DNA of 64,000 nt. Origin: Aphrophora alni. Lineage: Eukaryota > Arthropoda > Insecta > Hemiptera > Aphrophoridae. The stretch lies in assembly GCA_963513935.1 (NCBI GenBank), contig OY740772.1, positions 17,516,098 to 17,580,097 of the forward strand. The letters run 5' to 3'. Below are positions 35,346-47,960 of the stretch, in pieces; the stretch's first letter is position 1; every line of letters starts with the position of its first letter. The position numbers were made by a program, and so were the translations under genes. The notes under the pieces were generated by a model. That model was given only the letters and a program-made list of their open reading frames with translations, was not told the origin of the DNA and made no database searches.

Positions 35346-37255
35346 CCTTCCCCCGTGTGTGTGTGTTGCTTCATGTTTGCACGTGATTCATAAATTGTGG
35401 GAAAAAAATATTTAAAAATCCCTGTCTTGATGATATTAGTTCAGCTGTTTTGAGCATTTGGTTGTAAATTCACCTTATAAAAATTGTTAATGTACGTTTT
35501 GGTAAATGGATAATTTTGTGTGGTATACAGCGTGTCACATAAGTCGTTGCAATTTTTCTAATTATTTATTTCAATCATCCGGTGCAGTAAAGTAATTACA
35601 TCTTCCTGACAATGACTCTATACCTCCACTAGTTTCCAGTCTACTTCCTTGGGCTCCATACTCTCCTGAACTTGAACCACCTTCTACTATTCGTGATCTC
35701 CCCAAAGGTCTTCTTCCCTTTTCTATATATTATTCTAGAGTGGTATTTAAACAAATTATTCCACGCCCAAAATATTGTAACAGTTTCCTCTTAATTATCT
35801 TTTTCAGTGATTCAACCTCGAGTCAGTCCAAAAGGTTTTCATTCCTTGTTCTCTTCTTTTTATTTCATTTCCTATTCCTCTCAAAAATAGGATCTCTGTA
35901 ACTTACAGACTACTTCGCCCAAGTCCTTGTCTCTAAGCCATATGTTAAAATTGGTCGATAGTACACTAATAACTCTGTGTTCCATTCTCATAATTAACTT
36001 CAAAGCAAGTTTTAAAACTAGAATATCGTCCATAATCTTTGCCCTATTTCCTCTTGTATCTTGCCTTTGTTGGTGATCTTCCTACTTTACGATATTAAAC
36101 TCACGTTCTCCTTAGAGATCATTTTCCCTTCTAGTTTCCTTTTTTTTTCTTTGTTTCTATCCACCTTCAATATCATAGGCATTTGTCCAAATTTATAGCT
36201 AAACAAATAAAATAATATTACACACTATATTTTATTTTAAATACTTTTTAAGTGTTTAAATTGCTGCTTAGTTTCTGTACTCACACACCCTTCAATTCTT
36301 TTTGAATGTTTTTAAATATTTTCTATAGTTTATCTTCTACACAAAAAAATTATTATAATATCTAATCACTTTGCTTTACGATTGTACACCATTTCTTTTA
36401 CTTTTCTCCCCAAAACAAAAGTCCATACTAGTAAGATGAGATGATTGGAACTCACTCAACAGCTTCTCGTCCCCCAACTATTTGGGATAATGCGTGAGTA
36501 ATCCAGTGAAGCTCCATTATGTTATACAAAATATTTCGTTCGACATTTCACTATGTACTAACGGAAGTCTTAGAAGGAAATAATTGCCTATCAATTTTAA
36601 TTATCTCCAGTCAAGTTATTTATAAAACAAGTCGTTGGGTGTCATCGTGTAACCTACCCAGCCTCATTATACAATGTAATACAAGTAGATACTCGAAATG
36701 TGATATCTAATAGTTGCTCTCTTGGGCCTTGTAGGAGTATTGGTAGATCAAGAGGTCTTACCCAGTGGGGTATGTTTGTTTAAAACAATTGTCACACAGG
36801 GTTTCTGAACCTCGTACTATGTATATCACTATTTTTTGACGTAGTTAACAGAATAGATGTTAAAATGTCTCCAATTGTTTATCTTGTCAGAATGTCAGTC
36901 CTGGCGGGTTTCGAAAGATGTGATATTATTTGAAGGAGCTTCCACTCACTACCCTCGTATAGTGATGCGGTTTTCTCAACTATACGATTGTAATGACGAG
37001 TCAGAGTTCTAAATTACGTTTCTTGACAATAACTTCACAATTTGTTATCGCAGACATATGAGTTTGGTACAATTACAAGTAGAATTTAAATCGGCAAATT
37101 TGTATCTAATTAAATGTGTTATAAGTTTAATAGTATTGTAGACATGAAAAAAAAGTTTAATATATATCAGTGTCAATTCGATTTTATGAGCAAACTATTG
37201 TCCCCTATACAGAATGTATTGTTCCTTAGCGTTTGGGGCTGCTATTGTAATTACA
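35346..37255. other. Pyrimidine-rich and AT-rich sequence, no recognised gene
   Basis: 35580-36180 is pyrimidine-rich on this strand and could be antisense to a decayed LINE, but I could not read a reliable protein from it. 36420-36730 has a 63-codon frame with no domain. Confidence 0.35.
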
Positions 37256-37287
37256 TACAGACGACGACGACGACGACGACTACAACT

Positions 37288-37372
<85 letters not shown>

Positions 37373-37435
37373 CAACAGCAACAACAACAGCAGAAACAAC
37401 AAAAACAGCAGCAGCAGCAGCAACAACAACAACAA
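37256..37435. repeat. Compound trinucleotide array (ACG/ACA/CAG)
   Basis: About 180 bp of near-pure triplets: CGA units, then ACA, then CAG, then mixed. It produces artificial poly-T/A, poly-Q and poly-V frames. No sign that it is translated. Confidence 0.95.
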
Positions 37436-37579
37436 AGATGGACGTCATATCATAATTCACTCTTTCGGTTTTCTGAGGTCATAAAACTTAAAGATTAGTA
37501 AATAAAAGAAATATCATGATATTAGACGTTTAACAAACTTAGCCTGTACTTCATATACTAGGTAAGTAAAAATAAAACA

Positions 37580-38090
37580 ATATGTCCGTTATTGTTGTTT
37601 TTGTTTGCGATTGTGAACCAAGTCACCCCAGCCAAACTTCGTACACTTATCTTGTTCTGTACAATACTACATACACACATTAGCAGCACATGGTCACCAA
37701 AGTCCAACTCTTAACCAATTAAATTGTTCTCTTAATTAGTTTCTATCCAATGATTAACGACCATATTTCAGTTTAAACGCAGTAATGTTGTAGAGAAAAA
37801 TGTAAACTTTGGCGAACTCCGTTTTACGACCACTCATGTAGAGACCAAACCAGTCATATTTCAATATTTTTTTTGAAAGAAGCTTAAGACCTGTGATAAA
37901 GTGTTCGTATCTTTAATAGTTATTACCTCCGCCACTAAGAGCGCTGTTAGTGATGAATGGGGACAGTTTTAATGGCGGGCATTATTAAGAGAGATTTGCA
38001 TTATTTACTGATGTTGGTATATATCTTCAATGTGAACAATGGCGGTGGACAGAGTTTTTGTCGAAATTAAGTTTTGTATTTTGAAACAGA
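37580..38090 (+). repeat. Inverted repeat module D, right copy
   Basis: Inverted counterpart of 17340-17890, about 20 kb away. The whole shared segment runs in the order: AGTCCAACTCTTAACC block, CATGTAGAGACCAAACCAG block, CCGCCACTAAGAGCGCTG block, then the start codon at 38039. Confidence 0.85.
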
Positions 38091-38170
38091 TTTTAAGGTT
38101 CGTGTCTTCAAAGTGTTTGAAAGTTAATTTAATAGACATAATCGAATCTCGGGGTATTTTTACTGAATAA
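38039..38170 (+). CDS. Candidate first exon of module D, protein unrecognised
   Basis: An open frame of 43 codons starting MAVDRVFVEIKFCILKQIL with a strong start context (GAACAATGG). It parallels the exon at 17352-17409 but loses homology after Q-I-L, where the other copy has a GTAAGT donor. Here the same position reads AAGGTTCGT, a weaker donor. If unspliced the frame ends at 38170. No domain recognised. Confidence 0.28.
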   Translation: MAVDRVFVEIKFCILKQILRFVSSKCLKVNLIDIIESRGIFTE

Positions 38171-38399
38171 ACATTCGTCTTTTAAATTGAAGTAAATGGT
38201 TTATTTACATTAAATTTTAGTGCAAATGGGCGAAAATGTTGAAATAGATAAATCAAATTTTACAAATTTGTGTAATGTAAATATTTCCGATTTGGCGATT
38301 TAGACCTAACGATTTCTTATGTTATATTTGTTACAGATTTACTCCTTTAGTGTCTCCTTATATTTCTTAATATATAAATCTGTCTTCCTCCTATTCGTA

Positions 38400-38990
38400 T
38401 GATGATAAAGCTATATCGGTCCCAGGTCCTATTCTGCTTCTCAAACTTCTATTTACAGCAAAGCACTACAATCCTCATACTCCTAGCATCTTTTTCACAT
38501 CCACAGCAACAAAATTTCTTTCTCGCTCAGCCTTTTGAGTTTCATTTTCCATTGGCTATTTTGTTGATAGTTGTTCATACACAAAGACATTCCCGGCCCA
38601 TTAGAAACTTCCTTAGTTTTATCTATCTTTATACCGTATCCCAACTTATACTTCTAAACTTAGGAGTTTCTTTTGGAATATATTTTTGCGTTCTAATGTT
38701 CTTTCCACGTTTCACTATCATAGCATAGGATGGATTGGACTATAGTTTTGAATATAGCCATTTTTTCTCACATTCATTGACTTTAAGGTGGAGAGGAGCG
38801 CATAATAAACATGAGTTATCATTCTGCTTATCTCTGCCTCATCTCCTGGATGTTCCTAGCTACGTAAAACAGCTGACTGCTTCTGTACAGTCATCACATC
38901 TAAACATGTTTTGTTGGGACGGGTAAACCTTGTCTGATTGTCACCTTGTATACATTTACCGACAGTCCTCCTTTCAACATATTTTTAGGC
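38400..38990 (-). pseudogene. LINE remnant (RTE- or Jockey-like post-RT region)
   Basis: On the minus strand at about 38700-38757 a frame reads AIFKTIVQSILCYDSETWK. This matches the conserved L-Y-K-T-x-V-x-x-x-L-x-Y-G-x-E-T-W block found after the reverse transcriptase of several LINE clades. Downstream minus-strand frames are open in short pieces with stops. Only this block is convincing. Confidence 0.5.
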
Positions 38991-40042
38991 TTTTTTATGT
39001 TTTCCTCACAGCCGTACTTGATCGAATATAATTTCTACATCAACTGCCTTCCTTAGTGTTGTTATATTACTGAATTTTTGGCCTAAAATGAAGATATAAT
39101 AAAACTAGAGAGTTCTGGTATAATCTATAAAATTGGAGCCATGATACAAAGGGTATGGCCATGTAGGTAAACAGGTTTATAATGAAACTTATAACACTAT
39201 ACAAAGACTAAATTTTGGAAATAGATTTGTTTAATAAGTTGGTATATAAGGTTGAAGATGAGATCTAACAGAAACACGTCGACGAAACTGTGAAATATAC
39301 ATAACTATTACAATCTTATACAATAATCAAAATTACACCAAATTCGAACTTACACAAATGAAGATACATTTGAAAATGATTTACATATTTACAAACCTAA
39401 TATCTATTCTTTTTTATTATCCTAATATCTTTAGAACTGTTAATATAAAACCGACTTTATTCACATTTGTAATTTACAATTAAATTTAATACATCTACTG
39501 CGAACTGCAATAAAATGGCGTCTGTGTTGTCTCTCTGGATCAAGGAGGTAGTGGGCAGTAATATAACCTAACTTATAATTACCTTCCCACTTGTTACAGT
39601 TTATTGAGGCCGCGTCTCGGGTTCAGGACTGATCTTATCTGAGAGTCACTTTGGTTAAATATAATTGCTTTGGATTTCAACGAGGACAATTTTTGTAATA
39701 ATGAAAGGTGTGAAGCCTTTGATATTTTATATGAGATGAAGAAAAAGTGTAAAATTAGAATTATATAACTTTCTTATGGTACTGTTTTAACTCAACTATT
39801 TATCATTTCGTTTGTGTGGTTGTGTTTTTGTTATGCAGTTGTAACTAAATGAAGCAAGCAACCGTTAATAAACTTAGAAATAAGTCGTTTTGCAACTTGG
39901 CTGAACGTTATATGTACAAATGTTTTGTAACCATAATTTCCTTTTATAAATGATGACAACTTAAAACAATTAAGAAATAATGTCTTGGTATGAACGAATT
40001 TACCCCGACTAGGAATAAGGACTACGCACAAGTTTTGTTAAC

Positions 40043-40044
<2 letters not shown>
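38991..40044. other. No recognised gene
   Basis: A GC-richer spot at 39500-39640 holds ATGGCG at 39515 with a short frame (MASVLSLWIKE, then GTAGTG), which superficially resembles a first exon. There is no second copy to support it. Confidence 0.3.

Positions 40045-40088
<44 letters not shown>
40045..40088. repeat. Poly-T tract
   Basis: 44 consecutive T. It lies about 180 bases from a minus-strand LINE 3' end (40270-40530), on the 3' side of that element, so it may be the remains of its poly-A tail. Confidence 0.9.
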
Positions 40089-40091
<3 letters not shown>

Positions 40092-40269
40092 AAAAACACG
40101 CCTCTTTCTTTTTGAGCCATTATGGTAGTTTTCTTTATGGACTAGCCAAGGTGTTACCATTAGCACAACCTCCAGAATAGCCAAAACTCTTGCTTCAGTT
40201 ACTTCTTAATTTATTTTAATGTACCTGTTTTTTATCCTTGTAATCTAGCGTAAGTGCTATCATATTATA

Positions 40270-40530
40270 AGCATAAATGCCAAGAGGTATCGTCAGCATC
40301 TCGCATAAGAACATAGTTTGGAAAAATCATTTTCTTCGGCGCCAAAACCTTTCATCTGCTGTTAGCTGTTTAAACCTACAGATGTAATGCCTGAAACATT
40401 TGTGCCCAGTGAAGGCTTGTTTTAGGTAAAACTTTACTTCTCTATGATCTCTACTCAACCATGTTTATCCAACTCTTTGATCGTCCATCTCCTTATCCCC
40501 TCTCTGTCCTAGCATTCCTGCCGCCTGTGA
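40270..40530 (-). pseudogene. LINE ORF2 C-terminal remnant (I/R1-like)
   Basis: On the minus strand HREVKFYLKQAFTGHKCFRH is followed by YICRFKQLTADERFW. This is the typical end of I/R1-type LINE proteins: H-G-E-x-N-x-x-L-T-Q-x-L-T-G-H-G-x-F-x-x-Y-L-x-R-F, then a zinc-knuckle region. The cysteines of the knuckle are not evident and stops flank the block. The RNA-like poly-A end would lie toward lower coordinates, where a long T run sits. Confidence 0.68.
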
Positions 40531-43097
40531 CTAAGCCTTTGTTTTTACTCTTAGTTTCACCGGGAACTCAATATTCTCTTTGGTGTTATCCTAAATTTCC
40601 TTGAATTTGTAATACGTTTCTTTCATTTCCTTTGCCAGAAGAAATATGGGAGGTCTTACGACGAGGTTCAGGACTAAACTTGGAGACACCGGGTTGAGCA
40701 TCTTTGGGTTTGTTAGTTCATGACTTCCACCTAGACTGGTGTATTCACTTTATGACATTTGTGAACAATCTTTTTTGTTTTTCTTACGTTTAACGCAAGT
40801 CTCAGTAGAAGTGTGGTCAAAATGTCAGATTCTTGACTACTTCCACTTCAAGGTATGTCATTTGTTTTCCATTTTATATTACCTCCATTTATTACGATAT
40901 GTTGTCTTCAAAAAAAGTTTCATTTTTGTCACGAACCGCCTCTGTTTTGTTATTCATCATTGAATAACTACCCTACTCATTGAGTCGTGAGGTGGTTTCA
41001 CCTTTTCTAGTTTATGGAAGATATTTTTGACTCGGTTCTACTTTAAAGATATCGTTATTGTGGATTCCAATAATTTTTACTCATTTTGATAGTGATATTC
41101 TTTGTACACCGTTAGACTAAAGTGGTACAAGGAGGGACATTTCCTCCCCGATTGTCCATTACCTTCCATATAAGATGACTTTCCTTTCTTTCAGGTAATT
41201 TGTGAGTAATAGTAGTCATAAAAAAAACTGCAAATGATTAATGAAATTGAACTTTTTTAATCTTCTCGAACTAAAAACATTGTTAATGTTGTCCACAAAT
41301 ATATTGTGTTGGATTCCAACTGGGAAAGTTTATTTTAAAATGTGAGGTGTGAAAGACAGTTATAATGTTATTTTATTGCTGGGTCGGGGGACGAAATCAG
41401 ATCAAATAGCATTTCATCGGAATGTTTGTTTCTATATTTGTTACACAGTTAAGCCTAATATGTCTGTAAATGGATATTTAATTTATATAAGGTTCTTTGA
41501 AACAAGACTTATAGATGTAAGTATTAAAAATTTTATTCTAAATTCCGTAATGGCGGCTACTCAAAATAGTTTAACATGGTTGCAAGACATTGAAGCTTGT
41601 GTTATTACTGGGTATAAACCACTTAATTAAATACAACAAGTGTGAAGGACACAAAACGTGTGCATAAAACATTATATCAACTTTCAACAGTTTACTATAA
41701 CTTTCTAAGACAAGTTTTTAACTAACAGAGATATAAAAAAAAACTGTAACAATTAATATATATTTTTTAAATTATTTGTAACAATTTCTTTTTTATTACT
41801 TGAGATTTTCTCTAAAACATGATGTAAATTTCATTTACTTTTACATGTATCAATACAAATAAGAGTAAAATAAAGACAACAGTCCGATCAATTACGCTTG
41901 CAAGGAATGACTCCTAGCAACGGAATAGTCTCAGAGATGATAGGAAATTTTATTTTTTATCAGTTAAGAGAGTTGGAATTTCTAGACTTATAAACATTGA
42001 TGGGAACAGCACATTGCTCACTACCCTGTGATCTAGACAATAGCCACATTGGGCTTATAACAATGATTTATTGTATGTATTAAAATGTACAAGGAAACAC
42101 TATTCATAGAAACACTAGTAGTTTACAAAATTCCTCTATCTTTCACATATGCTAATTTAATCTTTGAAAATTCAAAAAGCTAAGAAAAAAATTACCTTCT
42201 GAAATCTGTTTCAATCCCAGTCATTTTGAAATTTTACAACAAACAGAAAAATATCCTTCAGTAAACTACTTTTTTTGAACTCGGGGAGTACGAAATGAAT
42301 ATATCAAGAAATGAACTGGACTTCGATTAGTTTATCAACCAATAACTTTCTATATACTACGTAATATATGAGAGAGTAAAAAGGGAAGTCAAATGCAAAC
42401 CCCTCTGCTACACAACTGGATATACAGGAATCGCGCCTCTAACATAAACACTAATAGGACACTTCTGAGCATATCTAAATTGATTTAAAATAGTAGATAG
42501 ACCGGTGTACAACTACTGCGGATGTCAACCAGATGTCGGGTAACATACGACTTCAGGATAGACTAAGTACACACTTAGAAATCTGTCAAGATAACTGAAA
42601 GAAGAATGTGATATTACTGATATTTGAATCGAAGTACAAGTGGTATATCATAAAGTGGTTTATCATAAATATTATTAAGATGAAATAGAATGATTCAAGA
42701 CGTAATGAATAATTCTAAAGATCTGAGCATCTAAATTAGACCGTCTTCTACGTGGAGAAATGCCTGAAGGCATTCCAGTGGAGAGAGATAGAAAATAAAA
42801 CACTTGTTTCTAGAAATCGTATAAAAGGACCAGGGTTTTTTGGTTATACCACCAGATTGCTGGACATCCCATCACGTAGAGGGTTAATCCTGATAAAACA
42901 CAAAACCTTTTCCTCTCTCTTTCTCTCTCACACAAACACAAACATACACACACACAACACAGATTAAATGCTAAACAAAGCTAATGGTTTTCTTACAAGG
43001 CCAAAATTTAGATTATCTATGAATGGCAGCTCATTTGATTGCTTTATATAATGCTGAGTAACTCTTTCACTAAAACAACAACTCCAGAACTGTATTT
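40531..43097. other. No recognised gene
   Basis: A 93-codon frame at 41349-41630 and a 71-codon frame at 42752-42967 (MEKCLKAFQWREIENKTLV start, preceded by an open FYV) are unrecognised. Both include ATG contexts that could be exons but lack support. Confidence 0.35.
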
Positions 43098-43343
43098 CGT
43101 CGGTTTACTGCAAAAAGTGACCAACTAGCAAACTGTTAATTCTGAGAAAACAAAGTTTTTATTTTTCATATGAGTGTTAAAATTATAATCATAAAATAAA
43201 ATCAAGTAATCTGTTATAATATTATTTACTTAGGCAGTTTTAGCAGGCAATTCCTAACACCACAATAAGCAATGTTGCAATATTACATTAGAAGCTTATT
43301 TTAGAGAAAAGTGCACTTGGTCACTTTTTGCAGTAAACCGACG
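43098..43343. mobile_element. Non-autonomous DNA transposon with 27-bp perfect terminal inverted repeats
   Basis: The left end CGTCGGTTTACTGCAAAAAG continues to 43124 and is exactly complemented at 43317-43343. Total 246 bp, internally AT-rich, non-coding. TTT flanks both ends and may be a 3-bp target duplication, which would fit PIF/Harbinger-type insertion, but T-rich flanks make this ambiguous. Confidence 0.88.
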
Positions 43344-43900
43344 TTTGTTAAATATACACTTGAAAGTATGAGAACCTGTTTAACTTTTGTTCATAGTTCT
43401 AAATATTATTTTGCTACTTATTTTTAATTATTAAATCATATATTCATTGAATTTAAAGTCGGGAGAAAGGGGTAAAACCTCTAAACACGTTAAACCTACA
43501 GAGATTTTGATGAAACAGAGAATATTAAATCTAGATTAAAGTTATTGAAAACGTGCGCTATTTGTTTAATCCACTGATATAAAGAAATAATTAAATATTT
43601 TTTATGAGAATAAGAATTTAGTTGTGCAACTAATTTAGTTGTTTTTGAAGTCATTGATTTCGATGTCAACAATGATAAATTATGTAAAACAATACTTTCT
43701 TAAATGTTTCACCTACTTTTGGTTTAAATGAAGATGAAACTGGGTAATGTTCTTATATATGTGTACATCTTGTCATTGTAATAAAAAAAAATTAATAACT
43801 TTGATTAAAATTATAAAACGTCCTTCTATAACAACTAATTAATAAGGTGAAGTTCCTAATAATTAAAATAAAATATATAAATAATGTAATGTAAATAATG

Positions 43901-43946
<46 letters not shown>

Positions 43947-45289
43947 TAAACTTTAGTAGACGGTAATCAAAATCCATCTAAGATAATTCACAAATTACGA
44001 AGTATTTCTGTGTTTCAATCTACCATATTGTATCCATAATTTAGTAATTTAGATTATTAACGTCAAATAAAAACTAACTATACTGTAAAACTCTTATAAC
44101 CTAGTTTTCGTATAACAAATAACACACTTTTTAACAAGTTTAACTGTAAAATTGATTCAATTACAAATCCAATGAGCTTTGTTTCATCAAAATCTGTGCA
44201 GGTTTCTCGTTATTCTGAAATGAAATCCTTTGTTTACTCTGAAATTTAGAAATTAATTTGAAATCTAACTAATGCTCAAAAATTTGCGTGCGTGTGTTTC
44301 AAACGAATAAAATAAAAATAACTCTACTACCTTAAATTATGTTTACAAATTCACAGTGTTTTAGTAAAATAGATTAAACAAAATGCAAAACTTAATATTT
44401 GGAAAATATAAAAGACAGTACTTATTACTTTATAATAAACTGTAACAACCTTAATACTTCTTATTTATTCTCTACAAATACATTAGCAGCAGATAAAATG
44501 CAAAATATATGTAGGAGATTTAGTTGAAAGAATATCCGCCAGATGTCGCAAGCCCGCAGTCAATAACAACCCTTTAAAGACAAAATTGCTAAATATTTAA
44601 AAAATAAATGATTTTAAATTAAATTATATTATTTTTACGTTTAGTGGAATTGGATGTATTTATTGAAACTAATTTTGACTGTAAACACTTTTATAAATAA
44701 AATCTTTGGTTAATATTTTTATTACTAATTAAAAGACATTACAGAATAAAAATATTAAATTTTTTTTTTTTTTTATCCAATAAAATGTTCGGGAATTCGA
44801 AAAGTCTATTCTCAAACAAATTAACATAAAGGGATTAAAACAAATATTGTGTTAAATTTACTTGGTATTTCTAAAAGGGGATTTGCCAAAAAATATATAG
44901 GTTAAACCCTGCTTTGATATGTACTCTAAGCGGTGTAAAACGTATTTGATTCAAATTGAGCTTTTAACAACGATGATCAAAGTTCATTTGTGTTTTTGCT
45001 AATTATCCTTAACCGTAACATATTTTGACTTACTATTTTCCACACAGGGTTGGATTATTAATCTTCAATTTCACTAAAATTTTATCTATATTGGTAGTGA
45101 CTATTTTGAGAAAATAAATATTTAATAACAACCTCATAGCCAATTGTTGGTTTTTAGCGATAACTCACGAACCGGCAAGTTTAGGAGAGATGAAGATCAG
45201 TACGTTTTGTTTGAGTACTTGGAGGTTAGAATAGATTCGGAAAAAGTCGTAATTTTGTTTTCTTATGGCAGCTCCGCTTAACTTTGAGT
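43344..45289. other. No recognised gene
   Basis: AT-rich, including the (TA)n tract at 43902-43939 and a T run near 44761. No protein or repeat recognised. Confidence 0.45.
43902..43939. repeat. (TA)n microsatellite
   Basis: About 19 TA units. Confidence 0.95.
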
Positions 45290-46060
45290 TATGAAGAATA
45301 TTAACCCATTCTGCCCAAAGCTCAATAACCTTTTTATTAAAGTTGAATGAAAGAAAATTCCTAAAATAGACCGAAGAGGTGAAAACTCAAAGGTTCTAAA
45401 TCTGGACGCTATGTGGGATGAGGTATCGTCAAAGTTGATCCGAGGATTGCTTAGTAAGAAAGCAAACGGGGCACTTGAGCAACTATCTTGGAACGAATCA
45501 CCTCCTTCAATTTTTCTTTTAAAATCGTATTATAGTACTCAGTTGTGATAATTTTGTTCTTGAAGAATATGGAAGTAAAGAATTCCTTGCGAATATCATA
45601 AGGAAGTTACTGTGACTTTCTGAGTTGAAAATGTGGTTTTGGAATTCCGTGGTGGAGGTAAACTTTGCGTCCTTTCATGCTTGCTCGTTTTAATTCTGGA
45701 GTAAAGTAGTGCATACATGTTTCATCACAGGTTTATACAGACTCCAAAGTCCTTTCTCCACCTTTTTTATAACCCTTCGAAAGTTGTGTGACTGCAACCC
45801 ATCTTTATTCTATGTTTTCAAGTCTTAAGAGACAAGAAACCCAAGAGGTACTCATTTTGGTAAATTTAAGACAGTCCTAAATAATACATCCACATTACCA
45901 ACACTTACTTAAGTTTATTCATTTATAATTTTCTCAACAATTTACCAGACTCTGATTCTGTGATCGTCTTGAATTAGTGCACCAACATCAGACAGTCTGT
46001 CTCAACTTGCTGATGTTCTTGGTCGACGAGCATGATGTTCTATTTCAACTCTTACCCAAA
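45290..46060 (-). pseudogene. mariner-type transposase remnant
   Basis: Minus-strand frames read RPRTSAS near the helix-turn-helix end (about 46020). At 45729 they read CDETCMHYFTPELKRASMKG, matching the mariner signature G-D-E-T-W-x-H-x-Y-x-P-E-x-K-x-x-S. Near 45480-45560 they give NKIITTEYYNTILKEKLKE, and near 45370-45405 RPDLEPLSFHLFGLF, matching S-P-D-L-A-P-S-D-F-H-L-F. The last block holds the third catalytic residue (D of P-D-L). Order and spacing fit a full mariner ORF of about 340 codons, but stops and frameshifts are frequent. Terminal inverted repeats and TA duplications were not found by eye. Confidence 0.82.
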
Positions 46061-46304
46061 AATTATAAATGACTTCGACCAATCACTGAGAGAATCACTC
46101 AAAACTAAACTAATATTTAAGTCTGGAATATATCTGAGACGGAATAAGAAAATACTTGGTCAAATATGTAATAATACGCTGTGATCTATTTTGACTACCT
46201 CCTGGAGAATTTGGAGGTAGTTCGGCAGATTGGGGTAAAAAGTGATTTTCACCTATGAATATATATAAAAAAAAGACTTTTTTGATATAGTACACCAGTC
46301 AATT

Positions 46305-46985
46305 TGAGAACAATAGCTTGTTACTTGTAACATTTCTAAATGAAACAGAATCCGTTGACAAGTCAGTACTTGTCACTAAATAAGTTCATCATTTGTAGAA
46401 ATTGTCTTACGTTTAACTAAGTCGTTTTTAACTACAACTCATTCCAAAAACGTTCGGCATCCCCTAAGCAACTTGTGAGTTACTTGAACTAGATTCTGTC
46501 AGTTTTATAGCATGTATAAATCAAAATAAATGTACAAACATAAGAGATAATATATGATGAGCCGTTGTATTTGTATAGAACTGCTAAAGTTTAGTATTAT
46601 GTGGGCAGAAATATGAGCTACGACTTTAAGCTACAATATATAGGAAGCAGGATTGTTGACGTAAATCCTGGCTGCAGATGTTAATTGTTATGTTGCTAAT
46701 GACTCTCTCCTCACCACGACATAACACGGACACATAAACTTCAAGACAACATGGCCGCCACAACTAATTTCCCTACCTTGCTCTTTATTATGTCGTTAAT
46801 ATATATCTGTGTCGGTAATAAGAATATATCGTGCGTCGCGTTTTAATTTACCCAGCTATAAGTGGAATGATAACATCCAAACTATATCAATAAATTTTAA
46901 AGTTACGAATTCAAGTGGAAATTTTAACCAAGGTGAGAGTCTATTAGTTTTGATTATTACAATGTTATCTAATCATGTAGGCCTA
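46305..46985 (+). repeat. Signal-peptide module, copy 1
   Basis: About 0.7 kb, inverted relative to 51040-51760 and matched in part by 63838-64000 and, distantly, 35205-35345. It includes the near-palindrome TGACAAGTCAGTACTTGTCA (46356-46375), a GTTGACGTAAATCC block, and a short secreted-protein-like exon (46751). The high similarity among three copies, against the decay all around, points to recent spread or gene conversion. Confidence 0.88.
46751..46932 (+). pseudogene. Signal-peptide exon, copy 1 (broken)
   Basis: ATGG in context GACAACATGGCC starts MAATTNFPTLLFIMSLIYIC, a typical cleavable signal peptide with a hydrophobic core at residues 8-20. It continues VGNKNISCVAF and then a stop at 46844. 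In the +1 frame the sequence continues SYKWNDN...ISINFKVTNSSGNFNQ up to AAG and a GTGAGA donor at 46933. So the copy looks like a first exon with a frame break, encoding an extracellular N-glycosylated product (several N-x-S/T sites). Family unknown. Confidence 0.4.
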
Positions 46986-47479
46986 TGTGTAATATAGGAA
47001 TTCTCACAGCGGGTCCGAAATGTTCTTTGACATTAAAATTAACAGCATTATTAATACAATGTAGTGAGACATTTACATTCATTCGTGTATTTAGAAAATA
47101 ATAATACACTACATTTTGAGAATATAAATCAACTACTTTCGTTAATTATTAAAATTAAAACATAAAAAGTTTAAAAACACCAACATCGATCATGGTAAAA
47201 TCTATATTTAAAATATGAACCCATATCGAAATCTCAGTTCAAAAATAAATAAAAATGTCATCAGAAAAAACCACTTGTAGTCAGTTTAATGTTTTGACTC
47301 TAGTATATGTACATAGTTATGTGATGGTTAAAAAAATATATGTAGAGTTTTTTCTACATATATCAGTTTTGTTGATACATTTTTTTTGGAATGGTGTCTC
47401 TCTGCCTGTCGTACGACCTAAACGAGTGAACTGAATTTAATAAAATGTGATATGTGGGCGGGCGTATCTTGGGTATTGT
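46986..47479. other. No recognised gene
   Basis: AT-rich, with a small hairpin (ATATATGTAGA...TCTACATATAT) near 47336-47361. Confidence 0.45.
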
Positions 47480-47960
47480 TTTCCATTTCCTCCATAAGTC
47501 CAAATTTGAAGGTAGCTGCTTTTAAAAGAACAAACAAAACTATAAGTTATCAAAAAAAGATCTCCTAATTTTGATAAATCTCTCCTCAAATATAGGCTCT
47601 AAGGGCTGAAACAAAACAAATTGATCACCATCTCCCCAAGATATACTTATTCATGAGTTACCTGTATAAACCAACAATTGGCCATAGGGTTATTATTATA
47701 TTCTTATTATCTCAAAATCGTCACTACCGATTTAGATACAATTTTAGGGGAATTTGAAGATTAATGACACAAACCCGTGTCAAAAAACAATGTAAACAAA
47801 TTACAATTCAGAAATAAATAATTATTAAAAACAAGTTGAACCATGGTTTCATTAGACCTTCACAAAAATCTATATTTCAATCAAATACAACTAACGGTTG
47901 AGGACATGATTATGGCTGAGGGCAAAAGCGAAGAATGTTTAGGCTCTTATTCAATTATAT
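47480..47960 (+). repeat. Dispersed repeat family C, copy 4
   Basis: Carries AAATATAGGCTCTAAGGGCT at about 47588 and ACTACCGATTTAGATACAAT at about 47722 followed by GAAGATTAATGACACAAACC, the fullest version of the family's shared core. Confidence 0.55.

Noticed and set aside
35580..36180. Antisense LINE or coding region in the pyrimidine-rich stretch
   Set aside because: No recognisable motif in any frame; composition alone explains the open frames.
37114..37498. Poly-threonine/alanine and poly-glutamine open frames
   Set aside because: They are generated by the triplet array at 37256-37435 in all frames on both strands; nothing outside the array looks coding.
39515..39560. ATGGCG first exon (MASVLSLWIKE, GTAGTG donor)
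   Set aside because: Too short, single copy and unsupported by a conserved second copy or downstream exon.
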